From Modestobacter sp. VKM Ac-2985 (lineage in GTDB: Bacteria > Actinomycetota > Actinomycetes > Mycobacteriales > Geodermatophilaceae), in contig NZ_JAPVBI010000001.1 in the NCBI RefSeq assembly GCF_026967925.1, positions 1,511,894 through 1,575,893 of the forward strand: a DNA stretch of 64,000 bases, written 5' to 3'. Below are positions 34,393-41,522 of the stretch, in pieces. The notes beneath the pieces are model-generated. The model did not search any database, was not told the origin of the DNA, and saw only the letters and a list, made by a program, of their open reading frames with translations. Numbering within the stretch: position 1 is the stretch's first letter; every line of letters starts with the position of its first letter. The translations under genes were made by a program, and so were the position numbers.

Positions 34393-35256
34393 TCAGCGGC
34401 GGCGGACCTGCCGCTGGCTGACCGACATCTGGCGGCCGCCGGGGAGCGGCCCGCCCGGCACCGGCGGGCGCGGGCCACCGAGCGCCGACATCCGCTTGCC
34501 GAGGGCGTTGACCTCGCCGCCGTCCAGGTTGCGCGGCAGCTTCATCACGTGGGCGCTGAGCTTCTTCAGCGGCACCTGACCCTCCCCGTCGCCGACGGTC
34601 ACGTCGTAGATCGGGGTGTCGCCGACGACCTTGGCGATCCGGCGCTTCTCGGCGGCGATCAGGCTGCGGACCCGCTGCGGGTCGCCCTCACCGACCAGCA
34701 CGATGCCCGGCCGGCCGAGCACCCGGTGGACGGAGTCCAGCTCACGGTTGCCGGCGACGCCGGAGCTCACCCGCCAGTCCCCGCGCATGCCCTCGAGCAC
34801 CCAGGACGCGGCACCCGGCCGGCCCTCGACCTGCCGGTAGGCCGACCCCTGCGCCCGGCGGCCGAAGACGATCATCGCCCCGAGCAGGCCGAGCAGGATC
34901 GCGAACGGGAGGAAGAGGAACGGCGAGCTGAGCAGGATGCCGACCAGCTCCACCACGCCGGCCACCGCCACGAAGACGATGAGCATGATCCAGGGCAGCT
35001 TCGGGTCGTTCTTGTACGTCATCGAATAGGCCTGCCGGATCATCCCGGCCTGCCGCTTCAGCTTGGCCAGCCGCGAGACCTTCGGCTGCCCGTCCTTGCC
35101 CAGCTTGGGCTTCCTGCCCCGACGGCCCTTGCCCGTCGCGGCAGGAGCGCCGACCGCGGTCGAGCCCTTGGTGCCGCGCCCGGGCGGTGCGCCGGCCGGC
35201 CCGCGGCCTGCGGCGCCGGCGGGGGCGGAGGTGTCGGTGGACCTGCTGCGTGCCAT
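34393..35256 (-). CDS. DUF4191 membrane protein
   Basis: A 287-residue protein of the DUF4191 family (M. tuberculosis Rv2219 type). A basic, disordered amino tail (GRRGRKPKLG, KLKRQAGMIRQAY) precedes two membrane helices (about residues 90-135). A cytoplasmic region follows, with LEGMRGDWRVSS, GRPGIVLVGEGDPQRVRSLIAAEKRRIAKVVGDTPIYDV and VMKLPRNLDGGEVNALGKRMSAL. Function unknown; conservation beside lipA and lipB suggests an envelope or lipoylation-linked housekeeping role, which is only an inference. Leaderless ATG supported by TATCCT. Confidence 0.9.
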   Translation of the reverse strand: MARSRSTDTSAPAGAAGRGPAGAPPGRGTKGSTAVGAPAATGKGRRGRKPKLGKDGQPKVSRLAKLKRQAGMIRQAYSMTYKNDPKLPWIMLIVFVAVAGVVELVGILLSSPFLFLPFAILLGLLGAMIVFGRRAQGSAYRQVEGRPGAASWVLEGMRGDWRVSSGVAGNRELDSVHRVLGRPGIVLVGEGDPQRVRSLIAAEKRRIAKVVGDTPIYDVTVGDGEGQVPLKKLSAHVMKLPRNLDGGEVNALGKRMSALGGPRPPVPGGPLPGGRQMSVSQRQVRRR

Positions 35257-35263
35257 GCGGCCC

Positions 35264-35269
35264 AGGATA
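35264..35269 (-). promoter_or_regulatory. leaderless minus-10 box
   Basis: TATCCT on the minus strand, 7 bases before the DUF4191 ATG at 35256. Confidence 0.55.
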
Positions 35270-35341
35270 GTCCGAGGACCGGTCACCTCCCGCCACGCGC
35301 GGGCTCGCGGCGGGGCCCCTGTCGTGAGCCGGACGACGAAC

Positions 35342-36340
35342 TCAGCGGGTGACGGTGAGCCCGCGGGCCTCGGCGGCCTGCTGGTACAGCCGGCCGGCGC
35401 GGTAGGAGCTGCGCACCAGCGGTCCGGCCAGGACGCCGGGGAAGCCGATCCGCTCCGCCTCGGCGGCGAAGCCGACGAACTCGTCGGGCTTGACCCACCG
35501 GACGACGGGGTGGTGCCGGACGCTGGGCCGCAGGTACTGGGTGATCGTGAGCAGGTCACAGCCGGCGTCGTGCAGCGCCTGCATGGTCTCCACGACCTCG
35601 TGCGGCTCCTCGCCCATGCCCAGGATCAGGTTGGACTTGGTGACCAGGCCGGCGTCGCGGGCTGCGGTGATCACCGACAGCGAGCGCTCGAAACGGAAGC
35701 CCGGGCGGATCCGCTTGAAGATGCGGGGCACCGTCTCCACGTTGTGCGCCAGCACCTCCGGCCGGGAGGAGAACACCTCGGCCAGCTGGTCGGGCTCGGC
35801 GTTGAAGTCGGGGATGAGCAGCTCGACACCGCAGCCGGGGATCTGCTGGTGGATCTGGCGCACCGTCTCGGCGTACAGCCACGCTCCGCCGTCGGGGAGG
35901 TCGTCGCGGGCGACGCCGGTGATCGTGGCGTAGCGCAGGCCCATGGTGGCCACGCTCTCGGCGACCCGGCGGGGCTCGTCGGCGTCGAAGTCCGCGGGCT
36001 TGCCGGTGTCGATCTGGCAGAAGTCGCAGCGCCGGGTGCACTGGTCACCGCCGATGAGGAAGGTGGCCTCGCGGTCCTCCCAGCACTCGTAGATGTTGGG
36101 GCAGCCGGCCTCCTCGCACACCGTGTGCAGGCCCTCGCGCTTGACCAGCGACTTCAGCTCGGTGTACTCCGGGCCGGTCTTGAGCTTGGTCTTGATCCAC
36201 TCGGGCTTGCGCTCGATCGGCGTCTGGCTGTTGCGGACCTCCAGGCGCAGCAGCTTGCGGCCGGCCGGTTCGATCGGCGAGGACGTCGCCGGGGCCTCCG
36301 GCCCTGCAGTCGTGGCTGCCTCCTCCATGCCCAGGCTCAT
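35342..36340 (-). CDS. lipA: lipoyl synthase
   Basis: A 332-residue radical-SAM enzyme inserting two sulfurs into protein-bound octanoyl groups to make lipoyl cofactor. Both iron-sulfur sites are visible: auxiliary cluster [12 protein letters not shown] and radical-SAM cluster [11 protein letters not shown]. Also present are [35 protein letters not shown] and the carboxy-terminal [11 protein letters not shown] (serine ligand). The product serves SucB and, through GcvH elsewhere, the glycine cleavage system. lipB lies 8.6 kb away, separated by leuS and others. The leaderless ATG is supported by TACCGT. Confidence 0.97.
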   Translation of the reverse strand: MSLGMEEAATTAGPEAPATSSPIEPAGRKLLRLEVRNSQTPIERKPEWIKTKLKTGPEYTELKSLVKREGLHTVCEEAGCPNIYECWEDREATFLIGGDQCTRRCDFCQIDTGKPADFDADEPRRVAESVATMGLRYATITGVARDDLPDGGAWLYAETVRQIHQQIPGCGVELLIPDFNAEPDQLAEVFSSRPEVLAHNVETVPRIFKRIRPGFRFERSLSVITAARDAGLVTKSNLILGMGEEPHEVVETMQALHDAGCDLLTITQYLRPSVRHHPVVRWVKPDEFVGFAAEAERIGFPGVLAGPLVRSSYRAGRLYQQAAEARGLTVTR

Positions 36341-36347
36341 GTCCAGC

Positions 36348-36353
36348 ACGGTA
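36348..36353 (-). promoter_or_regulatory. leaderless minus-10 box
   Basis: TACCGT on the minus strand, 7 bases before the lipA ATG at 36340; supports the start. Confidence 0.55.
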
Positions 36354-36443
36354 CTCCGGTGCCGGCCACGGCTCCCGGGCCCGGAGACGGCTCGAGGGCC
36401 CAGCCGGATCGGCTGGGCCCTCGAGACGGGGTGGTGCGGGAGA

Positions 36444-37784
36444 TCAGTCCTCGCTGGGCATCTTGCCCAGGCTGGACGGGGTGTCGGCCGGGCCCGCCGT
36501 CTTCGACGGGGCGTCGCCGGCGTCCTTCGTGCCGGTGGCGGTGTCCGGCCGCTCCTGGTTGCTGGACTCGCCAGGACCGGACGCGGGCTGCGCGGTCTGC
36601 GCGCCGAGGTCGCTGTCGGGCGGGGTCGCGTCCCCGACGGCGTTCTCGGCCGTGGAGACGGTCTTGCCCTGGGCCTCGGGGCTCTCGGTTCCGCCTGCGG
36701 GGGTGCTCGGGGAGGTGGGCACGGGGTCCTCTCGGTAGCTGGGCACGGGACCATCGCCGGTCGGCGCCGGGGTCCAGGGGTCGGTCGACTTCATCGTCTT
36801 GCGCAGCACCACGGCGACCGCAGCCAGGACGGCGAGGACGCCGACCACCCACGGCCAGCGCCGGGGGGTGGGCTCGACACCGACGCGCCGCTTGACCGAC
36901 GTGACGGTCTTCGCGGTCCGCTTGCTGGCCTCCTTGCTGGCCCGGCCGGCGGCCTTCTCCAGCTCGGCGCGCCGCTTGGCCGCCTTCTTGGACAGCTTGT
37001 CGGCCTTCTTGCCCAGCTTGTCGGCCTTCTTGCCGGCGGCCTTGCGGTTGCTCTCGGTCGCGGCGCGCACCGCCGCGACCCGCAGCGCGGCCTGGGCGCG
37101 GGCGGCCTCGGCGGCAGCCGTGGCGTCCTGGCGCACCTTGTCGCCCTGCTTCGCGGTGGCCGCACCGAGGGTCGCGGCACCGGCGGCGAGGTCGGCCCCA
37201 CGGGCGTCCAGCTGGGCCCGTGCCGCCTCGACGCCGCTGGCCAGGCCGGCCCGGGCGTTGTCCAGCGCGGGGCCGGCTGCGCCGCGAGCCGCCTCGATCC
37301 GCGGTGCCGCGGCGGCGATCGCCGACTCCAGGTTGGCCCGCGCCGACTTGGCGGCGGCCTCGAAGGCCGGGCCGCTGGCCTCGCGGGCGGCCTCGAGCCG
37401 GGGGACCGCGCTGGCCACCGCGACCTCGAGGTTCGCCCGAGCGGCCCGGGTCGCCGCGTCGAGACGGGGCACCAGGTCCTTCTCATAGGCCTTCTGTGCC
37501 GCGTCGATGTGCGGCGCGAGGCTCTTCTGCGCCGCCTCCAGCCGCGGGACGAGCACCTCCCGGGCCGCGTCCAGCTGGGGCGCGAGGGCGGCCACGGCTG
37601 CCCCGACCCGCGGGGCCACGTCCGCGGCGTAGGCGCTCTGCGCGGCCTTGGTCGCGGCTGCCACCTGCGGGGCGAGCTGCTCCGCCGTCGCCCGACGGGC
37701 CTCGGTGACCGCCGCGCCGATGTGGGCGAACCCCTCTTGCAACTCGGTCCCGATGACCTCTGTCGAGCTCTTCTTGCGGAACAC
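36444..37784 (-). CDS. apolipoprotein-like helical repeat membrane protein
   Basis: A 446-residue, Ala-rich protein unlike any named family I can place. Residues 30-220 are proline-punctuated amphipathic repeats of about 22 or 33 residues, units starting [29 protein letters not shown] Lys/Ala-rich segment follows ([16 protein letters not shown]), then one membrane helix ([18 protein letters not shown]) and a disordered Pro/Ser/Thr tail of about 100 residues. The repeats resemble exchangeable apolipoprotein helices, suggesting lipid-surface binding (inference). Start GTG after GGAGG. A TTCG-loop hairpin and a GTGTG-N15-GGGCAG element lie upstream. Confidence 0.8.
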   Translation of the reverse strand: MFRKKSSTEVIGTELQEGFAHIGAAVTEARRATAEQLAPQVAAATKAAQSAYAADVAPRVGAAVAALAPQLDAAREVLVPRLEAAQKSLAPHIDAAQKAYEKDLVPRLDAATRAARANLEVAVASAVPRLEAAREASGPAFEAAAKSARANLESAIAAAAPRIEAARGAAGPALDNARAGLASGVEAARAQLDARGADLAAGAATLGAATAKQGDKVRQDATAAAEAARAQAALRVAAVRAATESNRKAAGKKADKLGKKADKLSKKAAKRRAELEKAAGRASKEASKRTAKTVTSVKRRVGVEPTPRRWPWVVGVLAVLAAVAVVLRKTMKSTDPWTPAPTGDGPVPSYREDPVPTSPSTPAGGTESPEAQGKTVSTAENAVGDATPPDSDLGAQTAQPASGPGESSNQERPDTATGTKDAGDAPSKTAGPADTPSSLGKMPSED

Positions 37785-37800
37785 TCCAGCACCTCCGAGT

Positions 37801-37818
37801 TGATCGCTTCGGCGATCA
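37801..37818 (-). other. TTCG-loop hairpin in the leader
   Basis: TGATCGC pairs exactly with GCGATCA around TTCG (read on the plus strand), within the leader of the helical repeat protein gene; its role is unknown. Confidence 0.4.
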
Positions 37819-37820
37819 TC

Positions 37821-37846
37821 CTGCCCGTTGCCGCCGCCGGGCACAC
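37821..37846 (-). promoter_or_regulatory. candidate stress-type promoter
   Basis: On the minus strand GTGTG (37846-37842), 15 bases, GGGCAG (37826-37821), upstream of the helical repeat protein; a weaker relative of the GTGTG-N16-GGGTAG elements at 5.9 kb. Confidence 0.3.
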
Positions 37847-37934
37847 CCTGAACCCTCACCCGGTCCGGTGGCGGACCCGAATCCGCCCGGCAGGCGGGGG
37901 TGCTGGGTGGCCAGCAGCGGACAGCTGCGCTGAC

Positions 37935-37940
37935 TACCTT
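37935..37940 (+). promoter_or_regulatory. leaderless minus-10 box
   Basis: TACCTT 7 bases before the GTG at 37948; sets the start of the LLM-family gene. Confidence 0.55.
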
Positions 37941-37947
37941 CCATCTG

Positions 37948-38877
37948 GTGCAGCTACGGATCTTCACCGAACCCCAGATGGGCGCCACCTACGACGACCT
38001 GCTCGCGGTGGCCCGGCGCACCGAGGAGACCGGCTTCGACGCCTTCTTCCGGTCCGACCACTACCTGACCATGGGCGGGGACGGGCTGCCGGGCCCGACC
38101 GACGCCTGGGTCACCCTGGCCGGTCTCGCCCGGGAGACCTCCCGGATCCGGCTCGGCACCCTGATGACGGCGGCGACGTTCCGGCTGCCCGGGCCGCTGG
38201 CCATCTCGGTGGCCCAGGTCGACCAGATGAGCGGCGGGCGGGTGGAGCTGGGCATCGGCTCGGGCTGGTTCGCCGCCGAACACAGCGCCTACGGCATCCC
38301 TTTCCCCGAGGTGGGGGAGCGGTTCGACCGCTACGAGGAGCAGCTCGCCGTCATCAGCGGCCTCTGGGGCACCCCGGTGGGGGAGACCTTCGACTTCACC
38401 GGCGAGCACTACCAGCTGTCCGGCTCCCCGGCGCTGCCCAAGCCGGTGCAGCCCGGCGGCGTCCCGATCCTGGTCGGTGGCAGCGGCAAGAAGCGCACCC
38501 CGCGGCTGGCGGCGAGGTACGCGGCCGAGTTCAACGTGCCCTTCGCCTCCGTCGAGGACAACGTCCGGCTGTTCGCCGGCGTCCGGGACGCCTGCGCGGA
38601 GGTCGGCCGTGACCCCGGCGAGCTGGTCCACAGCTCCGCCCTGGTGCTCTGCGTCGGCCGGGACGAGTCGGAGCTGGCCCGCCGCGCCGCCGCCATCGGC
38701 CGGGACGTGGCGGAACTCCGGGCCCACGGGGTCGCCGGCACGCCGGCCGAGGCCGTGGACACCCTCGGCCGGTACGCCGAGGCCGGGGCGAGCCGGGTGT
38801 ACCTGCAGGTCCTGGACCTGACCGACCTCGACCACCTGGACCTGGTGGCGGCCGAGGTCGCCCCTCAGCTGGCGTGA
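37948..38877 (+). CDS. LLM class F420-dependent oxidoreductase
   Basis: A 309-residue luciferase-like TIM-barrel flavin/F420 enzyme. It starts MQLRIFTEPQMGATYDDLLAVARRTEETG, with FFRSDHYL (the SDH segment near the cofactor phosphate), LGTLMTAATFRLPGPLAISVAQVDQMSGGRVELGIGSGW, PILVGGSGKKRTPRLAARYAAEFN and the closing GASRVYLQVLDL. Actinobacterial members of this subgroup use F420; the substrate is unknown. The reduced cofactor could come from NpdG encoded at 14 kb. The leaderless GTG is supported by TACCTT. Confidence 0.9.
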   Translation: MQLRIFTEPQMGATYDDLLAVARRTEETGFDAFFRSDHYLTMGGDGLPGPTDAWVTLAGLARETSRIRLGTLMTAATFRLPGPLAISVAQVDQMSGGRVELGIGSGWFAAEHSAYGIPFPEVGERFDRYEEQLAVISGLWGTPVGETFDFTGEHYQLSGSPALPKPVQPGGVPILVGGSGKKRTPRLAARYAAEFNVPFASVEDNVRLFAGVRDACAEVGRDPGELVHSSALVLCVGRDESELARRAAAIGRDVAELRAHGVAGTPAEAVDTLGRYAEAGASRVYLQVLDLTDLDHLDLVAAEVAPQLA

Positions 38878-38928
38878 GCACAGCGGCAGCTGAGCAGCAC
38901 AGCGGCAGCTGAGGAGCACAGCGGCGCC
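38875..38928 (+). repeat. three short imperfect tandem repeats
   Basis: Units of 16 to 19 bases, each beginning TGAG and containing CACAGCGGCAGC (last unit diverged), starting at the stop codon of the LLM-family gene. Confidence 0.7.
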
Positions 38929-38952
38929 CGCCCGTCCACGAGGACGGGCGGG
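38927..38952. terminator. terminator hairpin between convergent genes
   Basis: CCCGCCCGTCC pairs exactly with GGACGGGCGGG around ACGA. Confidence 0.6.
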
Positions 38953-38963
38953 ACGCCGGGGCC

Positions 38964-39785
38964 TCAGCCCAGCTCGGAGGCGAACGGCTCCAGCGCCGCC
39001 CGGGAGCCCAGCCAGGTGTTCGCCCGCTGCAGGTCGTCGTCGAAGTCGATCTCCACGGCGGAGAACCGGGAGATGTCCAGCGGCTGGAAGCGCACGCCCG
39101 ACCGCTGGATCGCCAGCTCCATGCCGCGCTCGAAGTAGTCGGAGGCCTCGCAGGCCGCCAGCTGCTCGATCAGCGCCGGCTTGTCCGCACCGGACACGTA
39201 GTTGATCCCGACCGCCTCACCGAGACCACCGACCACGGTCTTGGACAGCTCGCGGATGAACCCGTCGCCGTCGAGGGCGTACTTGACCTCCTCGTCGGCC
39301 ACCGTGGAGGTGTCCACGCAGACGAAGCTCTGGTCCGCCTGCACCAGGGGCGCGGCGTGGTCGAGCACGGCCGGGTCGAACACCACGTCACCGTTCAGCC
39401 AGAGCACGCCGCCGGCCTGCGAGCTGCGCAGGGCGCGCAGCAGGCTCTGCGACGTGTTGGTCACGGCGAAGTCGGGGTTGAACGCGAACAGCAGGTCCGG
39501 CTGCGCGCGCATGACGGCCTTGGCCCGGTAGCCCACCACCGCGGTGATCGGGGCGGCGTCGCCGAAGACGGCGCGGATGCCGTCCAGCTGCTGCTGCATG
39601 ATGCTGCGGCCGTCCATCAACGGCGTCAGCGGCTTGGGCAGCTTGCGGCCCAGCCGGGTGCCCATGCCAGCGGCGAGCACGACCACCTGGGGGGCGGTGA
39701 TGACCGGGTCGGCGGCGGGGACGGAGACCAGGGAACGCGACCGCTGATCGCGGCCCCCGGTCAGGATCGGGTCAGCAGTGCGCAT
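38964..39785 (-). CDS. sugar-phosphate-type nucleotidyltransferase
   Basis: A 273-residue nucleotidyltransferase with the GT-A-like fold. The nucleotide loop is VVLAAGMGTRLGRKLPKPLTPLMDGRSIM, followed by VVGYRAKAV, LLRALRSSQAGGVLWLNGDVVFDP (metal-binding Asp of NGDV) and a late EIDFDDDLQRAN acidic site. It is closest in style to CTP:phosphocholine or CTP:glycerol-3-phosphate-type cytidylyltransferases. With the upstream CDP-glycerol transferase gene it would make and use a CDP-activated alcohol for a wall polymer (inference). Start ATG six bases after GAGGAG; it begins two bases after the previous stop. Confidence 0.85.
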   Translation of the reverse strand: MRTADPILTGGRDQRSRSLVSVPAADPVITAPQVVVLAAGMGTRLGRKLPKPLTPLMDGRSIMQQQLDGIRAVFGDAAPITAVVGYRAKAVMRAQPDLLFAFNPDFAVTNTSQSLLRALRSSQAGGVLWLNGDVVFDPAVLDHAAPLVQADQSFVCVDTSTVADEEVKYALDGDGFIRELSKTVVGGLGEAVGINYVSGADKPALIEQLAACEASDYFERGMELAIQRSGVRFQPLDISRFSAVEIDFDDDLQRANTWLGSRAALEPFASELG

Positions 39786-39787
39786 GC

Positions 39788-41005
39788 TCATCTCCTCGGT
39801 TCGTCGTTCGTGGGCACGGGGGTGGCGCCCGGCCGGCCGGGGTGGCCGTCCGGGGGGAAGAACAGCTGGAGCACCCGCTCGGTGGCCGAACCGTCCTCCA
39901 GGGAGCAGAAGCGCTCCCGGAACCGGTTGTACCGCGCCGAGGGCTCCCATGGGCGGTCGCCGAGCCGGGCGATGGCCGCCAGCACCTCGTCGCTGGTGGT
40001 CAGCAGCGGGCCCGGGGCGATCTCGGCGAGGTCGAAGTAGAAGCCCCGCAGGTCGTCGCGGTAGTGCTCCAGGTCGTAGGTGAAGTGCACGATCGGCTTC
40101 CCGGTGACGGCGAAGTCGAACATCGTCGAGGAGTAGTCGGTGACCAGGACGTCGGCGGCCAGGTAGAGCTCGCTGATGTCGGGGTACCGGGACACGTCCA
40201 CGAGCGGCGCCGGGCCCTGGACCACGAGCTGGTCGGACACCATCGCGTGCAGTCGGACCAGCAGCACGTGATCCGGGCCGAGGCCACGCGCCAGGTCGCC
40301 CAGGTCGACCGGGAACGAGTGCGCCGGACCGTCGTCGCTGAGCACCAGGTCGTCCCGCCAGGTCGGCGCGTAGAGCACCGCCGTCACGTGCTCGGCGATC
40401 CCGAGGGACTCCCGCACCCGGGCGCGGCGGCGGTCCCGGTCCGGTGCGCTGAGCACGTCGTTGCGCGGGTAGCCGGTCTCGTGCACCGGCCCGTCGAAAC
40501 CGAACGCGCTGCGCAGGTGCGGCGTGCTCGCCGCGTTGGGGGAGAGCAGGTGGTCCCAGCGGGCGATGTCCCGCATCACCATCTCCAGGCGGCCTTCCGG
40601 CGCCCAGACCGCGTCCCGGTGCAGCCGCTTGAGCGGCGTGCCGTGCCAGGTCTGCAGGTAGGTCGTCGTCGGCTGCTTGTCCCACTCCCGGGACAGGCCG
40701 TCGTTGGAGACGATGACGTCGGCGGACTCCAGGGCCGCTCGGGCGCCGGGGCCCCAGTGCTCCTCGGTGTGCACCCCGGCCGGGAAGTCGCCGCGCAGCT
40801 CGGGGCGGGCCAGCCAGACGGCGTCCATCTCGGTGCCGCGCGCCAGGAGGGCCTCGTAGATCGCCCGCGGGTTGTCGTTGTACCGGCCGCCGAAGCTGTT
40901 GAAGACGACCTTCACCGTCGTCGGCTCCGGACGGAGGAGGGTGCGGTCACCCGGCATCGGGTGCACCTCGTGGCCCGCTGCGGGCCTGGGCGTTCTGTCA
41001 TGCAC
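39788..41005 (-). CDS. CDP-glycerol glycerophosphotransferase family protein
   Basis: A 405-residue TagF/TagB-type GT-B transferase that moves polyol-phosphate units from a CDP donor to a wall polymer or lipid-linked primer on the inner membrane face. Signatures: FNSFGGRYNDNPRAIYEAL, TYLQTWHGTPLKRLHRD, LYAPTWRDD, and DYSSTMFDFAVTGKPIVHFTYDLEHYRDDLRGFYFD, the donor site. No membrane helix. Start GTG has AGGAG only three bases upstream; an in-frame ATG 48 bases later (MPGDRTLLRP) is the alternative. It forms an operon with the nucleotidyltransferase gene downstream. Confidence 0.88.
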   Translation of the reverse strand: MHDRTPRPAAGHEVHPMPGDRTLLRPEPTTVKVVFNSFGGRYNDNPRAIYEALLARGTEMDAVWLARPELRGDFPAGVHTEEHWGPGARAALESADVIVSNDGLSREWDKQPTTTYLQTWHGTPLKRLHRDAVWAPEGRLEMVMRDIARWDHLLSPNAASTPHLRSAFGFDGPVHETGYPRNDVLSAPDRDRRRARVRESLGIAEHVTAVLYAPTWRDDLVLSDDGPAHSFPVDLGDLARGLGPDHVLLVRLHAMVSDQLVVQGPAPLVDVSRYPDISELYLAADVLVTDYSSTMFDFAVTGKPIVHFTYDLEHYRDDLRGFYFDLAEIAPGPLLTTSDEVLAAIARLGDRPWEPSARYNRFRERFCSLEDGSATERVLQLFFPPDGHPGRPGATPVPTNDEPRR

Positions 41006-41382
41006 TCACTCCTCTTCCGTCGGTCCGGCTCGACCGGTGCGTGTGCGCGGTGACCGACCGGCCACGGGTGCGGCCTCTGCTGGCGCCAGCGGGGCAGTGC
41101 GGTGCGTCCTGTTGCGGTGCTGTGGTGCGTCCGGGTGCGCCACTGCACCGATTCGGGGCGGCGGTGCACCCGGCCGGCACCGGGGCTGGTCCTCCGGTCG
41201 CGCTGCCGCGTGCCGAGCGGCGCTGCTGAGTCCCGGTGGACCTCGACGTCCCGGTGCGTGCGGGCAGCGGTCGTCCCGCCGGGGCCGTCCCCGCTGGATC
41301 TCCTCGCCCGTCCGCAGTCGAGCCACTGCAGGCTACGGCGTGGAGGACCCCGCCGTCGAGGTGGGGGGCCGTGGCGGCGCGC
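41006..41382. other. 377-base gene-free leader region
   Basis: No convincing gene. Possible leader of the CDP-glycerol operon: a TAGCCT box reads leftward at 41336-41331 but would give a leader of over 300 bases. The plus strand is unusually rich in GTGCG/TGCGG runs between 41090 and 41150. The right end carries the leuS promoter region. Confidence 0.4.
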
Positions 41383-41388
41383 TAGGAT
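41383..41388 (+). promoter_or_regulatory. minus-10 box of the leuS leader
   Basis: TAGGAT 7 bases before the GTG of the leader peptide; predicts a leaderless transcript starting at the leader peptide itself. Confidence 0.6.
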
Positions 41389-41395
41389 CGGCTGC

Positions 41396-41431
41396 GTGAC
41401 CGGCGGACTCCTGCTTCCCCAGCCGTGCTGA
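41396..41431 (+). CDS. leuL: leucine-rich attenuation leader peptide of leuS
   Basis: An 11-codon frame, GTG through TGA, encoding MTGGLLLPQPC with three consecutive leucine codons CTC CTG CTT, the last uncommon in this genome. It is preceded by a TAGGAT box at leaderless spacing. It is followed by a hairpin that reuses its 3' end (CCGTGCTG 41423-41430 with CAGCACGG 41449-41456) and by an intrinsic terminator. The arrangement is that of classical ribosome-mediated attenuation: stalling on uncharged leucine tRNA should favour readthrough into leuS. The symbol follows the usual naming of leucine leader peptides. Confidence 0.72.
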   Translation: MTGGLLLPQPC

Positions 41432-41457
41432 TCTGACCTGATCCAGACCAGCACGGC

Positions 41458-41484
41458 GACCCCTCCTGTGTGAGGGGTCTTTTT
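41458..41484 (+). terminator. leuS attenuator (intrinsic terminator)
   Basis: GACCCCTC pairs with GAGGGGTC around CTGTGT and is followed by TTTTT, one of the few true T-tailed terminators in the window, 38 bases before leuS. AGACC at 41445-41449 could compete for GGTCT at its 3' side. Confidence 0.75.
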
Positions 41485-41522
41485 CTGTCCGCCGCCAGAT
41501 CCTTCCCGTGGGAGCACCGACG

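Noticed and set aside
38875-38928. CRISPR array
   Set aside because: Units are only 16-19 bases, contiguous without spacers, and no cas genes are present.
41006-41382. Hidden small gene in the gap between the CDP-glycerol gene and the leuS leader
   Set aside because: Frames present are Arg/Gly-rich with no ribosome binding site, promoter spacing or recognisable motif.
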